Origin: Hydractinia symbiolongicarpus
Taxonomy: Eukaryota > Cnidaria > Hydrozoa > Anthoathecata > Hydractiniidae
DNA: 64,000 nucleotides
Reading direction: 5' to 3'
Assembly: GCF_029227915.1 (NCBI RefSeq)
Contig: NC_079879.1
Coordinates: 19,541,001-19,605,000 of the forward strand
In this document: positions 24,154-34,850 of the stretch, in pieces
Numbering within the stretch: the first letter of the stretch is position 1
How the letters are laid out: each line of letters opens with the position of its first letter
Translations under genes and position numbers: made by a program
The notes under the pieces: generated by a model
Seen by the model: only the letters and a program-made list of their open reading frames with translations
Told to the model about the DNA's origin: nothing
The model's database searches: none

Positions 24154-25800
24154 ATGACAAAACGAGTCTTGCAAAAGCCTGCGTGGAAAGAGGCATTGGG
24201 AGCCTCAATGAGATCGAAAAGGCTTAAGTTAATGCCTGATAAAGATAACCGCTTTTGTTGTCCTGTGGCTGATTGTGACAGCGAGTCGTATGGAAGTAAA
24301 AGAGGGTGTAGAAAACATGTCTATAACCGTCATGGATGGTTTTATTATTTCGATAAAAGACCGAATATCGACGAAGTACTTCCCCACTTCAGTACGAGAA
24401 ATCGCATAAAAGATCCCCAAAGAAAGCGCGCCTGCACATTTTCAATGCCGTCTTTTGCTAAAACATGTAATTTGGCGGTTGCATTTAGGACATGGTTAAA
24501 AAGTCCAGGTGGTGGTGGTAAAGATCATTCTCAGGCCGATCAAATAACTTGTAAAGTTTTAAAGTATGCCAAATATTGCTGCGAGGATTCTCCTTCGGTA
24601 TGGGAAGTACCATTCCCTGTTATCGACTACTGTGTTGGCTCTATTAATATGCTTTCTGATTTCGTAGATTTTTTGAGAGACCAATGGAAGGTTGGCTTCT
24701 CAGGAATAATTGGCTACATGAATGCTATTGGGCACATGCTTGATTACAGACGAAGCACAGGTACGACTGAAAAAAATTTGTCGGTATTTGTTGCTGCAGA
24801 GATTTATTTGCACCGTGTTAAGAAATTCCTCCTTCGTAAAATGAAAGCTGAATGGAAGTGTATCTTAAGTGTTGAATATCTAAACAGTATAGACTGTTGG
24901 GCGACACTATATGATTTACAAAAGGTGATACCATACCATAGTGAAAAATATAAACAACTTGTGTTAAATGCTAAAAACGCAAGTGCATGTGTCGCAGCAC
25001 ACGATTTATCATTTTCGACTTCCTTCATAGTAGCTGTATTATTTTTAATGGTGAAGGCTTCAAGACCCATGACGTATCAAACTCTTACAGTAACAATGAT
25101 TAAAGGCGTGAAAGAGGATGGTTTTATAGATCAGAATGTCTTTAAAACTGCGGAGAAATACGGATTTGACTCTCTTTATTTTTCCATAGATGTACTCACA
25201 CTAATAAACGAATACATTGACAATGTACGACGAAGATTGAACCCCACCAACGATTATCTACTAGTGTGTCGAAATGGTAAGCAGTTGACGCGTATTTCGG
25301 ACGTATTCGGTAGAATTGTTTATCAAGCAATTGGTAAGTATATAAATCCTACACGATATAGGCAAATCATCGAAACCGAAAGTGTTGCACACTTAGAAAC
25401 AAAAGAACAAGCAATTCTTTCTCAAGATCAAAAACACACGTCGCAGGTAGCTAAAGTTCATTACCAGAAGACTGAATCGCGCAATATAGCTGCAAAAGCC
25501 AGGTTATGTATGGATAAATTACGAGATCAAACAACGTGTACTTTAACTGTAAGCGAAATCAATAGTAACACCAAAAATGTGAAAACGTCTGGAAGTACTT
25601 TGGAACACGAAACACCTGTTCAAACGAGACAGAAAAAAGTTAGTTTTAGTGCCATGGAGGACAAGTTTTTACAAGCTGGGCTACAAAAATATGGCAATGC
25701 AAAATGGACTTCCATTCTCGCAGATCCTAACTACTCCTTTCATTGTAGCCGTAAAGCTAGTACATTGGCGGTTAGAGCGAAGACAAAAAAATTTATATAA
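24154..25800 (+). CDS. Tyrosine recombinase with C2H2 finger and telobox-like Myb domain
   Basis: A single coding exon of 548 residues; the ATG follows a likely 5' UTR splice site. Domains in order: a C2H2-like finger (C36, C41, H55, H60, within a SKRGCRKH motif); a helical region compatible with a core-binding domain (about 110-240); and a catalytic domain with R304 (KASRPMTYQ), R403 (TRYRQIIETES), H428 and the putative nucleophile Y437 (KHTSQVAKVHYQK). The R-R-H-Y layout is that of phage-integrase-fold tyrosine recombinases, as in Cryptons; the first His of the HxxR box is not conserved. Residues 493-548 form a Myb/SANT domain of the telomere-binding type (MEDKFLQAGLQKYGNAKW, then ILADPNYSF). 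It would cut and integrate the element in the nucleus; the Myb domain could read the GTTACAA arrays or the TTA target. It converges on the ORF at 25,814-26,176 with 13 bases between the stops. Confidence 0.85.
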   Translation: MTKRVLQKPAWKEALGASMRSKRLKLMPDKDNRFCCPVADCDSESYGSKRGCRKHVYNRHGWFYYFDKRPNIDEVLPHFSTRNRIKDPQRKRACTFSMPSFAKTCNLAVAFRTWLKSPGGGGKDHSQADQITCKVLKYAKYCCEDSPSVWEVPFPVIDYCVGSINMLSDFVDFLRDQWKVGFSGIIGYMNAIGHMLDYRRSTGTTEKNLSVFVAAEIYLHRVKKFLLRKMKAEWKCILSVEYLNSIDCWATLYDLQKVIPYHSEKYKQLVLNAKNASACVAAHDLSFSTSFIVAVLFLMVKASRPMTYQTLTVTMIKGVKEDGFIDQNVFKTAEKYGFDSLYFSIDVLTLINEYIDNVRRRLNPTNDYLLVCRNGKQLTRISDVFGRIVYQAIGKYINPTRYRQIIETESVAHLETKEQAILSQDQKHTSQVAKVHYQKTESRNIAAKARLCMDKLRDQTTCTLTVSEINSNTKNVKTSGSTLEHETPVQTRQKKVSFSAMEDKFLQAGLQKYGNAKWTSILADPNYSFHCSRKASTLAVRAKTKKFI

Positions 25801-25813
25801 GTTTAAATTGTAT

Positions 25814-26176
25814 TTATAATAAAAATAACTTTGTAAATTTACAAAGATTTTTGAAAACCAGAATATTCAAATAGTCTTTTAACTTTGTTACAGTCAAAAC
25901 CGGCGTACACATAAAGGCTTTTTTCCTCTTACGATTTGGCCAATAATCTGGTGTATTAAGTACCCTCGTGTGTGAAGGCGGTTCGCAAAAACTTGGTTCT
26001 CCCTTCAAAGCCGCTATCGGTATAGTTATGAAAACTTCATCATCTGATAGGCAAACAATATTTTTTTCCACGGAAATTGCCAGCGTTGAACAGGAATGTG
26101 AGAACGGTAAACCCTCCTTAGATGCTGAGCATTCGTTATCCGAAACGTTTACCACAACTGCCTCTTCATTCACCAT
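25814..26176 (-). CDS. Small protein with SUMO-interacting motifs (possibly a terminal exon)
   Basis: A 120-residue frame starting MVNEEAVVVNVSDNE. It carries two hydrophobic-acidic motifs typical of SUMO-interacting motifs, VVVNVSDNE and IVCLSDDE, and a basic NRKRKKA stretch resembling a nuclear localisation signal. The overall sequence is unrecognised. The chosen ATG is the first in frame; the frame stays open a few codons upstream, so earlier exons remain possible. It lies tail to tail with the recombinase gene and next to the first repeat array. It shares the SUMO-motif theme with the C-terminus of the helicase protein, suggesting that element proteins act at SUMO-rich nuclear sites. Function is inferred only. 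Confidence 0.5.
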   Translation of the reverse strand: MVNEEAVVVNVSDNECSASKEGLPFSHSCSTLAISVEKNIVCLSDDEVFITIPIAALKGEPSFCEPPSHTRVLNTPDYWPNRKRKKAFMCTPVLTVTKLKDYLNILVFKNLCKFTKLFLL

Positions 26177-26311
26177 TTTAGCGTACACATAAGCGTCCAC
26201 ACAATTTAGGTGAAACTTACACGCTGTAAGCCTTTAAGTATGCAAATAATGGCGCAAATGCGACATTCATTAAACGCACACTCATCCCCATTCCTACTTA
26301 AAATGACTAAA

Positions 26312-27385
26312 GTGATTCTTGTAACGCCTTGTAACGCATGAACATGCTGATTGTAACGCCTTGTAACACGTTGTAACGCTTTGTAACCTATTTCCATGAA
26401 AAAATGACTGTGAAATTTTTGGAAATGGCTAGAGTGATTCTTGTAACGCCTTGTAACGCATGGACGTGCTGATTGTAACGCCTTGTAACACGTTGTAACG
26501 CTTTGTAACCTATTTCCATGAAAAAATGACTGTGAAATTTTTGGAAATGGCTAGAGTGATTCTTGTAACGCCTTGTAACGCATGAACATGCTGATTGTAA
26601 CGCCTTGTAACACGTTGTAACGCTTTGTAACCTATTTCCATGAAAAAATGACTGTGAAATTTTTGGAAATGGCTAGAGTGATTCTTGTAACGCCTTGTAA
26701 CGCATGGACGACGCATGGACGTGCTGATTGTAACGCCTTGTAACACGTTGTAACGCTTTGTAACCTATTTCCATGAAAAAAATGACTGTGAAATTTTTGG
26801 AAATGGCTAGAGTGATTCTTGTAACGCCTTGTAACGCATGAACATGCTGATTGTAACGCCTTGTAACACGTTGTAACGCTTTGTAACCTATTTCCATGAA
26901 AAAATGACTGTGAAATTTTTGGAAATGGCTAGAGTGATTCTTGTAACGCCTTGTAACGCATGGACGTGCTGATTGTAACGCCTTGTAACACGTTGTAACG
27001 CTTTGTAACCTATTTCCATGAAAAAATGACTGTGAAATTTTTGGAAATGGCTAGAGTGATTCTTGTAACGCCTTGTAACGCATGAACATGCTGATTGTAA
27101 CGCCTTGTAACACGTTGTAACGCTTTGTAACCTATTTCCATGAAAAAATGACTGTGAAATTTTTGGAAATGGCTAGAGTGATTCTTGTAACGCCTTGTAA
27201 CGCATGGACGTGCTGATTGTAACGCCTTGTAACACGTTGTAACGCTTTGTAACCTATTTCCATGAAAAAAATGACTGTGAAATTTTTGGAAATGGCTAGA
27301 GTGATTCTTGTAACGCCTTGTAACGCATGGACGTGCTGATTGTAACGCCTTGTAACACGTTGTAACGCTTTGTAACCTATTTCTG
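26312..27385 (+). repeat. Iteron-like array 1: nine ~122 bp units, each with six TTGTAAC sites
   Basis: Nine units start near 26,312, 26,435, 26,556, 26,678, 26,812, 26,934, 27,056, 27,178 and 27,301. The spacing is 121-123 bases except one unit of 134, which has a 12-base internal duplication. Within each unit TTGTAAC occurs at offsets 0, 10, 32, 42, 52 and 62, close to whole helical turns, so the sites face one side of the DNA. Units are nearly identical, with alternating ATGAACATG and ATGGACGTG variants. The array starts 86 bases after the helicase stop codon. Open frames across it exist because the unit lacks stops in some phases; they are not genes. Confidence 0.97.
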
Positions 27386-27470
27386 TAGAGAAAACCGCTT
27401 TTCGCATGTCACTTTAGAAAAGGAGTATGTGGTGGGATATGAGGGAAGGAAAACGCAAAAAAGTTTTTTT

Positions 27471-30400
27471 TTAATTGTCTTCTTCGTCCGAACTAATGCA
27501 GATAACATCACAATCGAGAGAAGTGGTTGAATTATCTGCGGAAAATAGCTCTAATTTTACTGAAGAAATTTCAGGAACACTTTCATCATCTGACACGAGG
27601 TCTATAAAAGCAGTACTGTTATTTGCTGGACAAAACGGCATATATTCTTGCTTAACAGTGGAAACAGGTTTTGTCGACTTAGCATTGATTTCATGTTCTT
27701 CTGTTTCTTCTTCTTCCCTATGACCTTCCTCCTCTTCGTTTGTTTCCTCTTCTTCTTCCTCGTTCTCTTCGCGGTCGTGGCTACTACCTTCTCCTTCGTC
27801 TTCGTCTTGCTCAATTAGTTGTGCCCAATCAGGGTAGAGCTCCTTCATTTCTTTCGTCGGGAAGCAATCGCGGCAGGAGTTTGTAGCAAGCAACCACGTG
27901 TCGTAGAACGTGTCACTACCCTGCCAGTTGATCCTTTTACGGCGTTTGAATGCTACCAAGGTCTCATCGTTATTAATTAATGGGCAGATTTCCTCCCATG
28001 CCCCAGCGGCTATCTCGTACATTTTGCGCATATATTCAGCACTGTGTAACTTGTTTTCTATGTCAAACAGTTCATGATCAAAGTTAAGCGCATGGTACAA
28101 AATGCCATCCCTATCGTCGGCCGCAATAATGGCATAGTCGATAGCCTCTTGCGGAACTGCATTCTCAATCTGAACTCGTGTGCTTAGACAACTGCTAGAT
28201 GCTTCCAATGTTTGCTCTTCGTCCAAGAAGACCGACGGATCGCAATCAACGTCGTTGTACACAGCGCCTACTTGATTTTTCTTCGCAACATTGGTTTCGC
28301 TGGTGAAAAGCGAGATGTCTTTCAACTGGCTGGCAACGTACACAAATATTTCCATGCAGTGCATTCTCATCCACTCTACGGGAAAAAAGTCATTACTTAT
28401 TTTTATGCATATTGATTTACACCATTGTTATCATTTATTCTCATGAGATACTTACTTGTTATGCTATTGTCCTTCACTCGAAGTGTCTTAGTTTCGAAAA
28501 CTTCAAGACGACGCAGGATAGCCTCACCATCTACACCATTTCCGAAGTCCGGCATTATATTAGTTGTTATAAAAAAACCCGAATTGTATTGAAAACGGGC
28601 CGGTTCTTTGTGTTTTTGCGGGATCATAACCAAGCCGCCTATAAGAGAAAGTGGTATCCCATCTGCACATTGCCACATTTTATTCAAAGTAAATGTTCAT
28701 GTACTGCATCGACATCGACTTACCTTGCAATATTCTTTTTGCATCTTCACAACATAGACTGTCGCTAGTCCATTCATCCATAAATACGACTTGTGTATTT
28801 CTATTTATCAGGTGGCCTGAGAATCGACCATCCCGAACCACGCCAGCAATGTACATTTCTGGAATAATGCCTAAAAGGACAAATGTATGTCAGTAAGTGC
28901 CGTCTAAAAGTCAGAAGTTTTCACGAACTTTATTTAATTACCTTGAAATGGAGCAAACCAACTAGTCTTTCCACTATCAGGAGGACCTACCAGCAACAAT
29001 TTCTTTTCTTTCATGGGATACTGACCGGCGAGCAAAATTTGGTACCATTTTTGATAAAAACGCAACCGCACATTTCTATCTGGGAAACTATTTTCGACAC
29101 CTACAAATGTAGTTCAGTGCACCTTTTTTAGAACTACGTTACAACAAGTTACAATACGTTACAACACGTTAAAAGAAAAAGAGCCAACATTTTCACTGAC
29201 AATGCGTTACAACAAGTTACAATACGTTACATCACGTTACAACTACCACCTTGATATGTTACAACACGTTAAAAGATAAAAAAAAACATTTTCTTCATTG
29301 ACAATGCGTTACAACAAGTTACAATACGTTACAACACGTTACAACTACCACCTTGATATGTTACAACGCGTTAAAAGATAAAAAAAAACATTTTCTTCAC
29401 TGACAATGCGTTACAACAAGTTACAATACGTTACAACACGTTACAACTACCACCTTGATATGTTACAACGCGTTAAAAGATAAAAAAAAACATTTTCTTC
29501 ACTGACAATGCGTTACAACAAGTTACAATACGTTACAACACGTTACAACTACCACCTTGATATGTTACAACGCGTTAAAAGATAAAAAAAAACATTTTTT
29601 TTACTGACAATGCGTTACAACAAGTTACAATACGTTACAACACGTTACAACTACCACCTTGATATGTTACAACGCGTTAAAAGATAAAAAAAACATTTTC
29701 TTCACTGACAATGCGTTACAACAAGTTACAATACGTTACAACACGTTACAACTACCACCTTGATATGGTACAACGCGTTAAAAGATAAAAAAAAAACATT
29801 TTTTTCACTGACAATGCGTTACAACAAGTTACAATACGTTACAACACGTTACAACTACCACCTTGATATGGTACAACGCGTTAAAAGATAAAAAAAAAAC
29901 ATTTTTTTTACTGACAATGCGTTACAACAAGTTACAATACGTTACAACACGTTACAACTACCACCTTGATATGTTACAACGCGTTAAAAGATAAAAAAAA
30001 CATTTTCTTCACTGACAATGCGTTACAACAAGTTACAATACGTTACAACACGTTACAACTACCACCTTGATATGTTACAACGCGTTAAAAGATAAAAAAA
30101 ACATTTTCTTCACTGACAATGCGTTACAACAAGTTACAATACGTTACAACACGTTACAACTACCACCTTGATATGTTACAACGCGTTAAAAGATAAAAAA
30201 AAACATTTTTTTCACTGACAATGCGTTACAACAAGTTACAATACGTTACAACACGTTACAACTACCACCTTGATATGTTACAACGCGTTAAAAGATAAAA
30301 AAAAACATTTTCTTAACGCGTTAAAAGAAAAGTAAAAACAATTACCTTCTATAAATGGCTTTGGTTCGGGATTTTTTCCCTCACGATGAAAGTACCGTAC

Positions 30401-31722
30401 GAATGCTCGGGGAGATCCCTTTAAATTTGGCTTGACATCGAAACATTTTTTGGCGATGTTATAACAAACTCCATTTGGCAAGCATTCAATGTAATTGTAA
30501 TCCAGAGTTATTTGATCAATTATTTGACACTCGCCGTCCGACAGCAAAAATACCAACTCTCGTAAATTTGGCGTAATTTCGTTGGCGATTGCTTTGTTTT
30601 TCAACGAGCGATAGAGATAGCTTTTCACCGAACAACAGTAAACGTATGTGTATCTGCTTTCTCCTATTTTTTTGTATACACCTCCATTGCACAGTCCAAA
30701 GCTATTCCTCTCCATCATCCTTCGAACTATATCCACGGATTGACAAAGTTTGTTAGTTGGCTTAACGGGAATAGTTACTTCTGTGCCTATGCGTGTAACA
30801 ATGTAAAAACATGTTTTAACTTCTACAAAAAACTTAGTCTTATTATTGGAGAAGTAAGTAAATTTGTTCGTGGCAACTTACCTTCCGATTTATCAATTAC
30901 TTTTAAATCAAGCGATGTAAATCTGATTTCGGATAAACCACGAATTACATCTTGATATACCTCTTTATCAATATTTTTTGTTAGAATTAACTGACAGGGT
31001 TTCATCGAGTACTGTTCGCTTTCCATTACAGCAACGTGGTCAAGTTGAACACCTTCATCTCTAGCTGCACTCCTAATCATTGTGCGATGGGATATCTCAA
31101 CTATCCGTTTTGCTTCTTCCCTATTGTGGTCTTTCAAGACTTGGTATAACGATCCTGAGAATGCTTGCAATGCACTGGTTTTGCCTACAAATATCAAATG
31201 TGGCGTAAAATATTCGAAAAACATTGACAGTATTTCAAGTACTAAAAGGTTCAAGTATTTACCTCTTGTCTGTATAGCATTGCACGTTGTTAAATTCAAC
31301 CCGGCTTGCATAAAAGACTTCGACAAATTTGTTTCAAATTGACTTAAGGTACAGTTTGGCAAGTCGCACGCGATCCAGAAAGAAATGCCAGGAAATGTTT
31401 CAGGCGCATTTGCGCCGTTTCTGTTATCACCTTCACTGCTAGAGTCGGCTCCTTCTTCTTCCTCCCCTTCATTCCTCATCGACTTTCTCTTACGAGGTCT
31501 GGCCATATAGGTAATACAAGAAAAAAAACAGGATACTTGTTCGTTGCTAAGCAATATGTTCTCCATCTGCATTCTCTTGCCCCAAATGACCTCGCGGGCA
31601 TCAACATCACTTCCCCACATCGCACGAACGGCTACTACCTGATATTTTCTTATTACCGGTTGGACGATGCATGCCTTCAGGGCGCGTTTCAAAACTTCAC
31701 TTCGCAGTTGCCTGTTAGCCAT
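27471..31722 (-). CDS. Superfamily-3 helicase protein, seven exons
   Basis: Exons (minus strand): 31,722-31,263; 31,184-30,882; 30,786-30,346; 29,100-28,942; 28,870-28,724; 28,662-28,456; 28,375-27,471. Every intron is GT-AG and phase 1, giving an uninterrupted 873-residue protein. SF3 motifs: Walker A GPPDSGKTS (440-448), Walker B VVFMDEW (482-488), B' LIGGLVMIPQKHKEP (510-524), motif C FFITTN (533-538) and an arginine pair RR (554-555). The N-terminal 400 residues contain a basic-acidic segment (MARPRKRK) and no HUH endonuclease motif that I can see. The C-terminus has a long Glu-rich stretch and ends with two SUMO-interacting motifs, IDLVSDDE and VICISSDEE. SF3 helicases unwind DNA at replication origins of small viruses. 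Here it would drive replication of the element. A repeat array lies in intron 3. The alternative start at MARPRKRK would shorten the N-terminus. Confidence 0.83.
29131..30320 (+). repeat. Iteron-like array 2: eleven ~102 bp units, each with GTTACAA sites, inside a helicase intron
   Basis: After one partial unit, eleven units start near 29,203, 29,303, 29,405, 29,507, 29,609, 29,710, 29,813, 29,916, 30,017, 30,118 and 30,220 (101-103 bases). Each unit has GTTACAA at offsets 0, 10, 20, 30 and 52 and a degenerate GTTAAAA at 62. This is exactly the site spacing of array 1 read on the opposite strand, although spacer sequences and unit length differ. The array fills most of intron 3 of the helicase gene (29,101-30,345). 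Confidence 0.97.
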
Positions 31723-31782
31723 GTTCTGCTAAGTAATACAAACGAATGCTGTAGCGGAACAAAAATAATCTCCTATGGTTAT

Positions 31783-32273
<491 letters not shown>

Positions 32274-32354
32274 GATGTATTTGATGTATTTGAGTAATTA
32301 TTTACCTTACGGGTGAGAAGTAAGTCGTAAACAGTTTATTTCAGTTGACTAAAT

Positions 32355-32765
32355 TTATTCTGTAATGAAACAATCCGTAATTACAGTTTGTTTACTGGTC
32401 AAATTGATATGATGTTTAATATTATCATTCAAATCCTTGAGAGACTCCATCATTTCTTTTCCAAATTCAGAGAAAAGGCTGAAATCTTCGAGAATACTAA
32501 CAGCTTTCGGGACTTCTTCTGTCGTTGGTTAAGTAATCTTGCTCTTGCCCTGGTCTTTGTTCTCTACGTCATCTTTATTCCTGTATTCTGCTTGAGCCCC
32601 AGAGAATTCTAATTTGATTTAACCCATTATATCAGCGGTTGATAGTCGACTAGGGAAAGTACTGACTTCGATGTCAAAATTGATGAAATCGTCTGTTGAG
32701 ATATCAGGGTCGATTTTGTCAGGAAAATTTTGTTTTAAGTACAGAAGGACACACCAATGGACAGT
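32355..32765 (-). pseudogene. C-terminal remnant of a Tigger-like transposase
   Basis: On the minus strand, a frame reading NFPDKIDPDISTDDFINFD continues to ADIMG, then breaks. After a frame change, AVSILEDFSLFSEFGKEMM leads to a stop at 32,355. The acidic then Leu/Phe-rich tail is typical of the C-terminal region of pogo/Tigger transposases. The catalytic domain and N-terminus are missing, so the protein is dead. It lies between the (TTA)n tract and the right inverted repeat. Confidence 0.55.
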
Positions 32766-33004
32766 CGGCGCGTTCGAATGGTCTAAGGGGCCGTAGAAAA
32801 TAAGATAAGATTGTTCGAGTTTTACAGAACAAATGTGCTTTTAAATGACAAAAAATATTGTTCAACTTTAGCAGATTTTCCAGTTATGGAGATTTGCGTA
32901 GTAGAGTGTTGATTATTCTACGGTGTTTTCTACGGTGCCTACGAATTACTTCGAGTTAAGGAGCTGATAGAGTTAAAGGGTTTCGAGTTATGGAGAGTCC
33001 ACTG

Positions 33005-33985
33005 TAAACAGAAAAGAACTCGATTTTTAAAATCTTTTTCTACAATTCCACAGGGGAGAGAATGGTCATCAAATATGAGAAAAGTTTTTACAGAAATTTA
33101 GCTTAAATATACGTGAGAAATATAAACCTATAAACTGTGCAAACATCAATGGATTGACTTGAAATACTCTGACACGTTTTTTTAAACGTCAATTATGCCG
33201 TGATTACAACTTTGTTCCAACGGCGCCTATTTTAAGCCATTTAAGCCGCTGTGCTTTCATTTTTTACATCTTTACATGTTTGAAGTCTAAAAATAATTCG
33301 CTAATAAAATTAAGAAGCGACTTAGACTTTAGCTTTCAAGGAATATATATTTAAAAGGCTTTTGAAAAACGTAAACAAACGCAAGTGTGCCGTAAATCTG
33401 TGTATTACCAGTGAACTTTGCATGTCGCATAGCTTCAAAAGATGCCGCTTTTAATAGAAATTTAAATGGACAATTTACGAGTTTTATCTCCTGTTCTTTC
33501 ATACCTTTTCATAGAATTTGGCAGACAAATAGATAAAATATAGTTTTTATTATTGAGTTGATTAGCCCATGAAAAAACGCTTAGTCAAAAAAAGAATGAA
33601 AAATGTTTGTTTTTTGAATTTTACCCGCCGTTTTCCTATCTTTTTTGTTTCAAAAAATCGCTTATCAGTTGCCTTTATTATGTAGAACTTGAAATGGTGA
33701 TCAAGAACATTTGAAGGATTATGTGCTAAGATAGTGTGATCAAGCTAACGCAGAAATTATAAACAGGTAACAACTATTGTATAGCCATAGCAAAAAAATG
33801 TAAATTTGTAAAACCCCTTACCTTCTAAGAGTGTGACTAATAATCAATTCATCTACTTCATTAAATAACAAGAAATGCCTCTAGCGTTGTTAAATTGCAG
33901 TAACTATCAAATAGATTTTGTGTTTCGATATAAATTTTGTTTTATAACAAAGTTTATTAACTGATAACTATTTTTAACCGGTTAA
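33005..33985. other. No gene recognised
   Basis: AT-rich sequence without an open frame of note. Confidence 0.5.
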
Positions 33986-33989
33986 TACG

Positions 33990-34055
33990 GGAAATCCGTA
34001 GCGCTGATTGGATAAAAAGCCTTAACGACGGGCTTTATACAGCACAGTATAAATT
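33990..34055 (+). promoter_or_regulatory. Possible promoter with inverted CCAAT box and TATA box
   Basis: GATTGG (inverted CCAAT) near 34,008 is followed by TATAAATTTTAAC near 34,049 at a plausible spacing, with a short inverted repeat (AAAGCC / GGGCTTT) between them. It lies upstream of the small ORF at 34,292-34,492 on the same strand. Confidence 0.35.
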
Positions 34056-34291
34056 TTAACTTCTTAGAAACCATAATGGTAGCTATAAATGTAAATAAAT
34101 AACATTGCCAGAAAGTCGTGAAAACATAGCTACATACAAGGCTTGAAATTTTACTTTAATTACTATATTTTTACAAAACAACTTAAAGCTACAAAAAACA
34201 ATAACATCATCGATTCGAGAATCATTGAAGAACTGGAGAGTAATTTCGATTTTGGAATTGAGTTTATGCTATCCCAATCTCTGACGTCAGT

Positions 34292-34492
34292 TTGAACAAA
34301 AAACGTCTTTTGCAAAACATCACAAACACTACATCCATCTCATCATCAAGAAATGTTGATAATTTTAAATCCATGTTCGATGGTGCACACATAAATAACT
34401 ACGTTTTTAATATAAACATTCATCAGCACAATAAACAACAAGCAAAAAAACGTCGAATTTGTGTAATAGACTCTTCTTCTGACGAAGAATAA
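34292..34492 (+). CDS. Possible exon of a small nuclear protein ending in a SUMO-interacting motif
   Basis: A 66-codon frame with no ATG near its start, preceded by a possible acceptor (CTGACGTCAG at about 34,289), so it would be a terminal exon. It ends in a basic cluster (KKRR) followed by ICVIDSSSDEE, a textbook SUMO-interacting motif, then a stop. Sequence upstream (34,200-34,288) has an acidic frame (IIEELESNFDFGIEFM) that might be the preceding exon. The protein is otherwise unrecognised. The motif type is shared with two proteins of the YR-SF3 element, but this ORF lies 2.5 kb outside its right boundary. Confidence 0.35.
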   Translation: MNKKRLLQNITNTTSISSSRNVDNFKSMFDGAHINNYVFNINIHQHNKQQAKKRRICVIDSSSDEE

Positions 34493-34710
34493 ACTTTTGG
34501 TTCAAAAAACGTTTAAAAAAGTTCTATATATAGTTATTCCAATGTTTTGTTTTCCCTTTGTACATGTATTTGAAAAATTGAAACAATGAAATTCTAATCA
34601 AACGTTTTCTTTTTTTAACAAAACCTGGTTTTTACAGCCTTGTCACAAGTACATCTTCAGAAAATAATCCTGATTTCTTCAAACATTTGGAAAATGGCAT
34701 CAGTTAATAA

Positions 34711-34850
34711 GTACAATATAAACTGATTTTGTCTATCCATTCCGAGAAATATTACCCTCGGTCAGCGTATCGATCTTGCAAGCTAGGTCGATACTTTTGA
34801 CCTCGGGTAATATTTCTTGGTATAGGTAGACAAATCAGTTTATATTGTAT
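34711..34850. repeat. 140 bp near-perfect palindrome (hairpin MITE)
   Basis: The arms GTACAATATAAACTGATTTT and AAATCAGTTTATATTGTAT face each other and continue inward through AGAAATATTACCC and GGGTAATATTTCT to a short centre near GATCTTGCAAGC. The arms are about 60-65 bases with few mismatches. The form fits a fold-back MITE. Confidence 0.8.

Noticed and set aside
26206-27407. Several frames with repeated peptide MEIGYKALQRVTRRYNQ
   Set aside because: They arise from the 122-bp array, whose length is not a multiple of three. No start context or splice support, and the same DNA is explained by the spaced heptamers.
26312-30320. CRISPR-like repeat arrays
   Set aside because: Repeats are internally iterated heptamers with near-identical units and no variable spacers. 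The setting is a eukaryotic mobile element with introns and no cas genes.
30278-31722. HUH rolling-circle nuclease domain in the N-terminal half of the helicase protein
   Set aside because: I looked for an HxH motif with a downstream Tyr motif and saw none, so a parvovirus-type nickase is not claimed.
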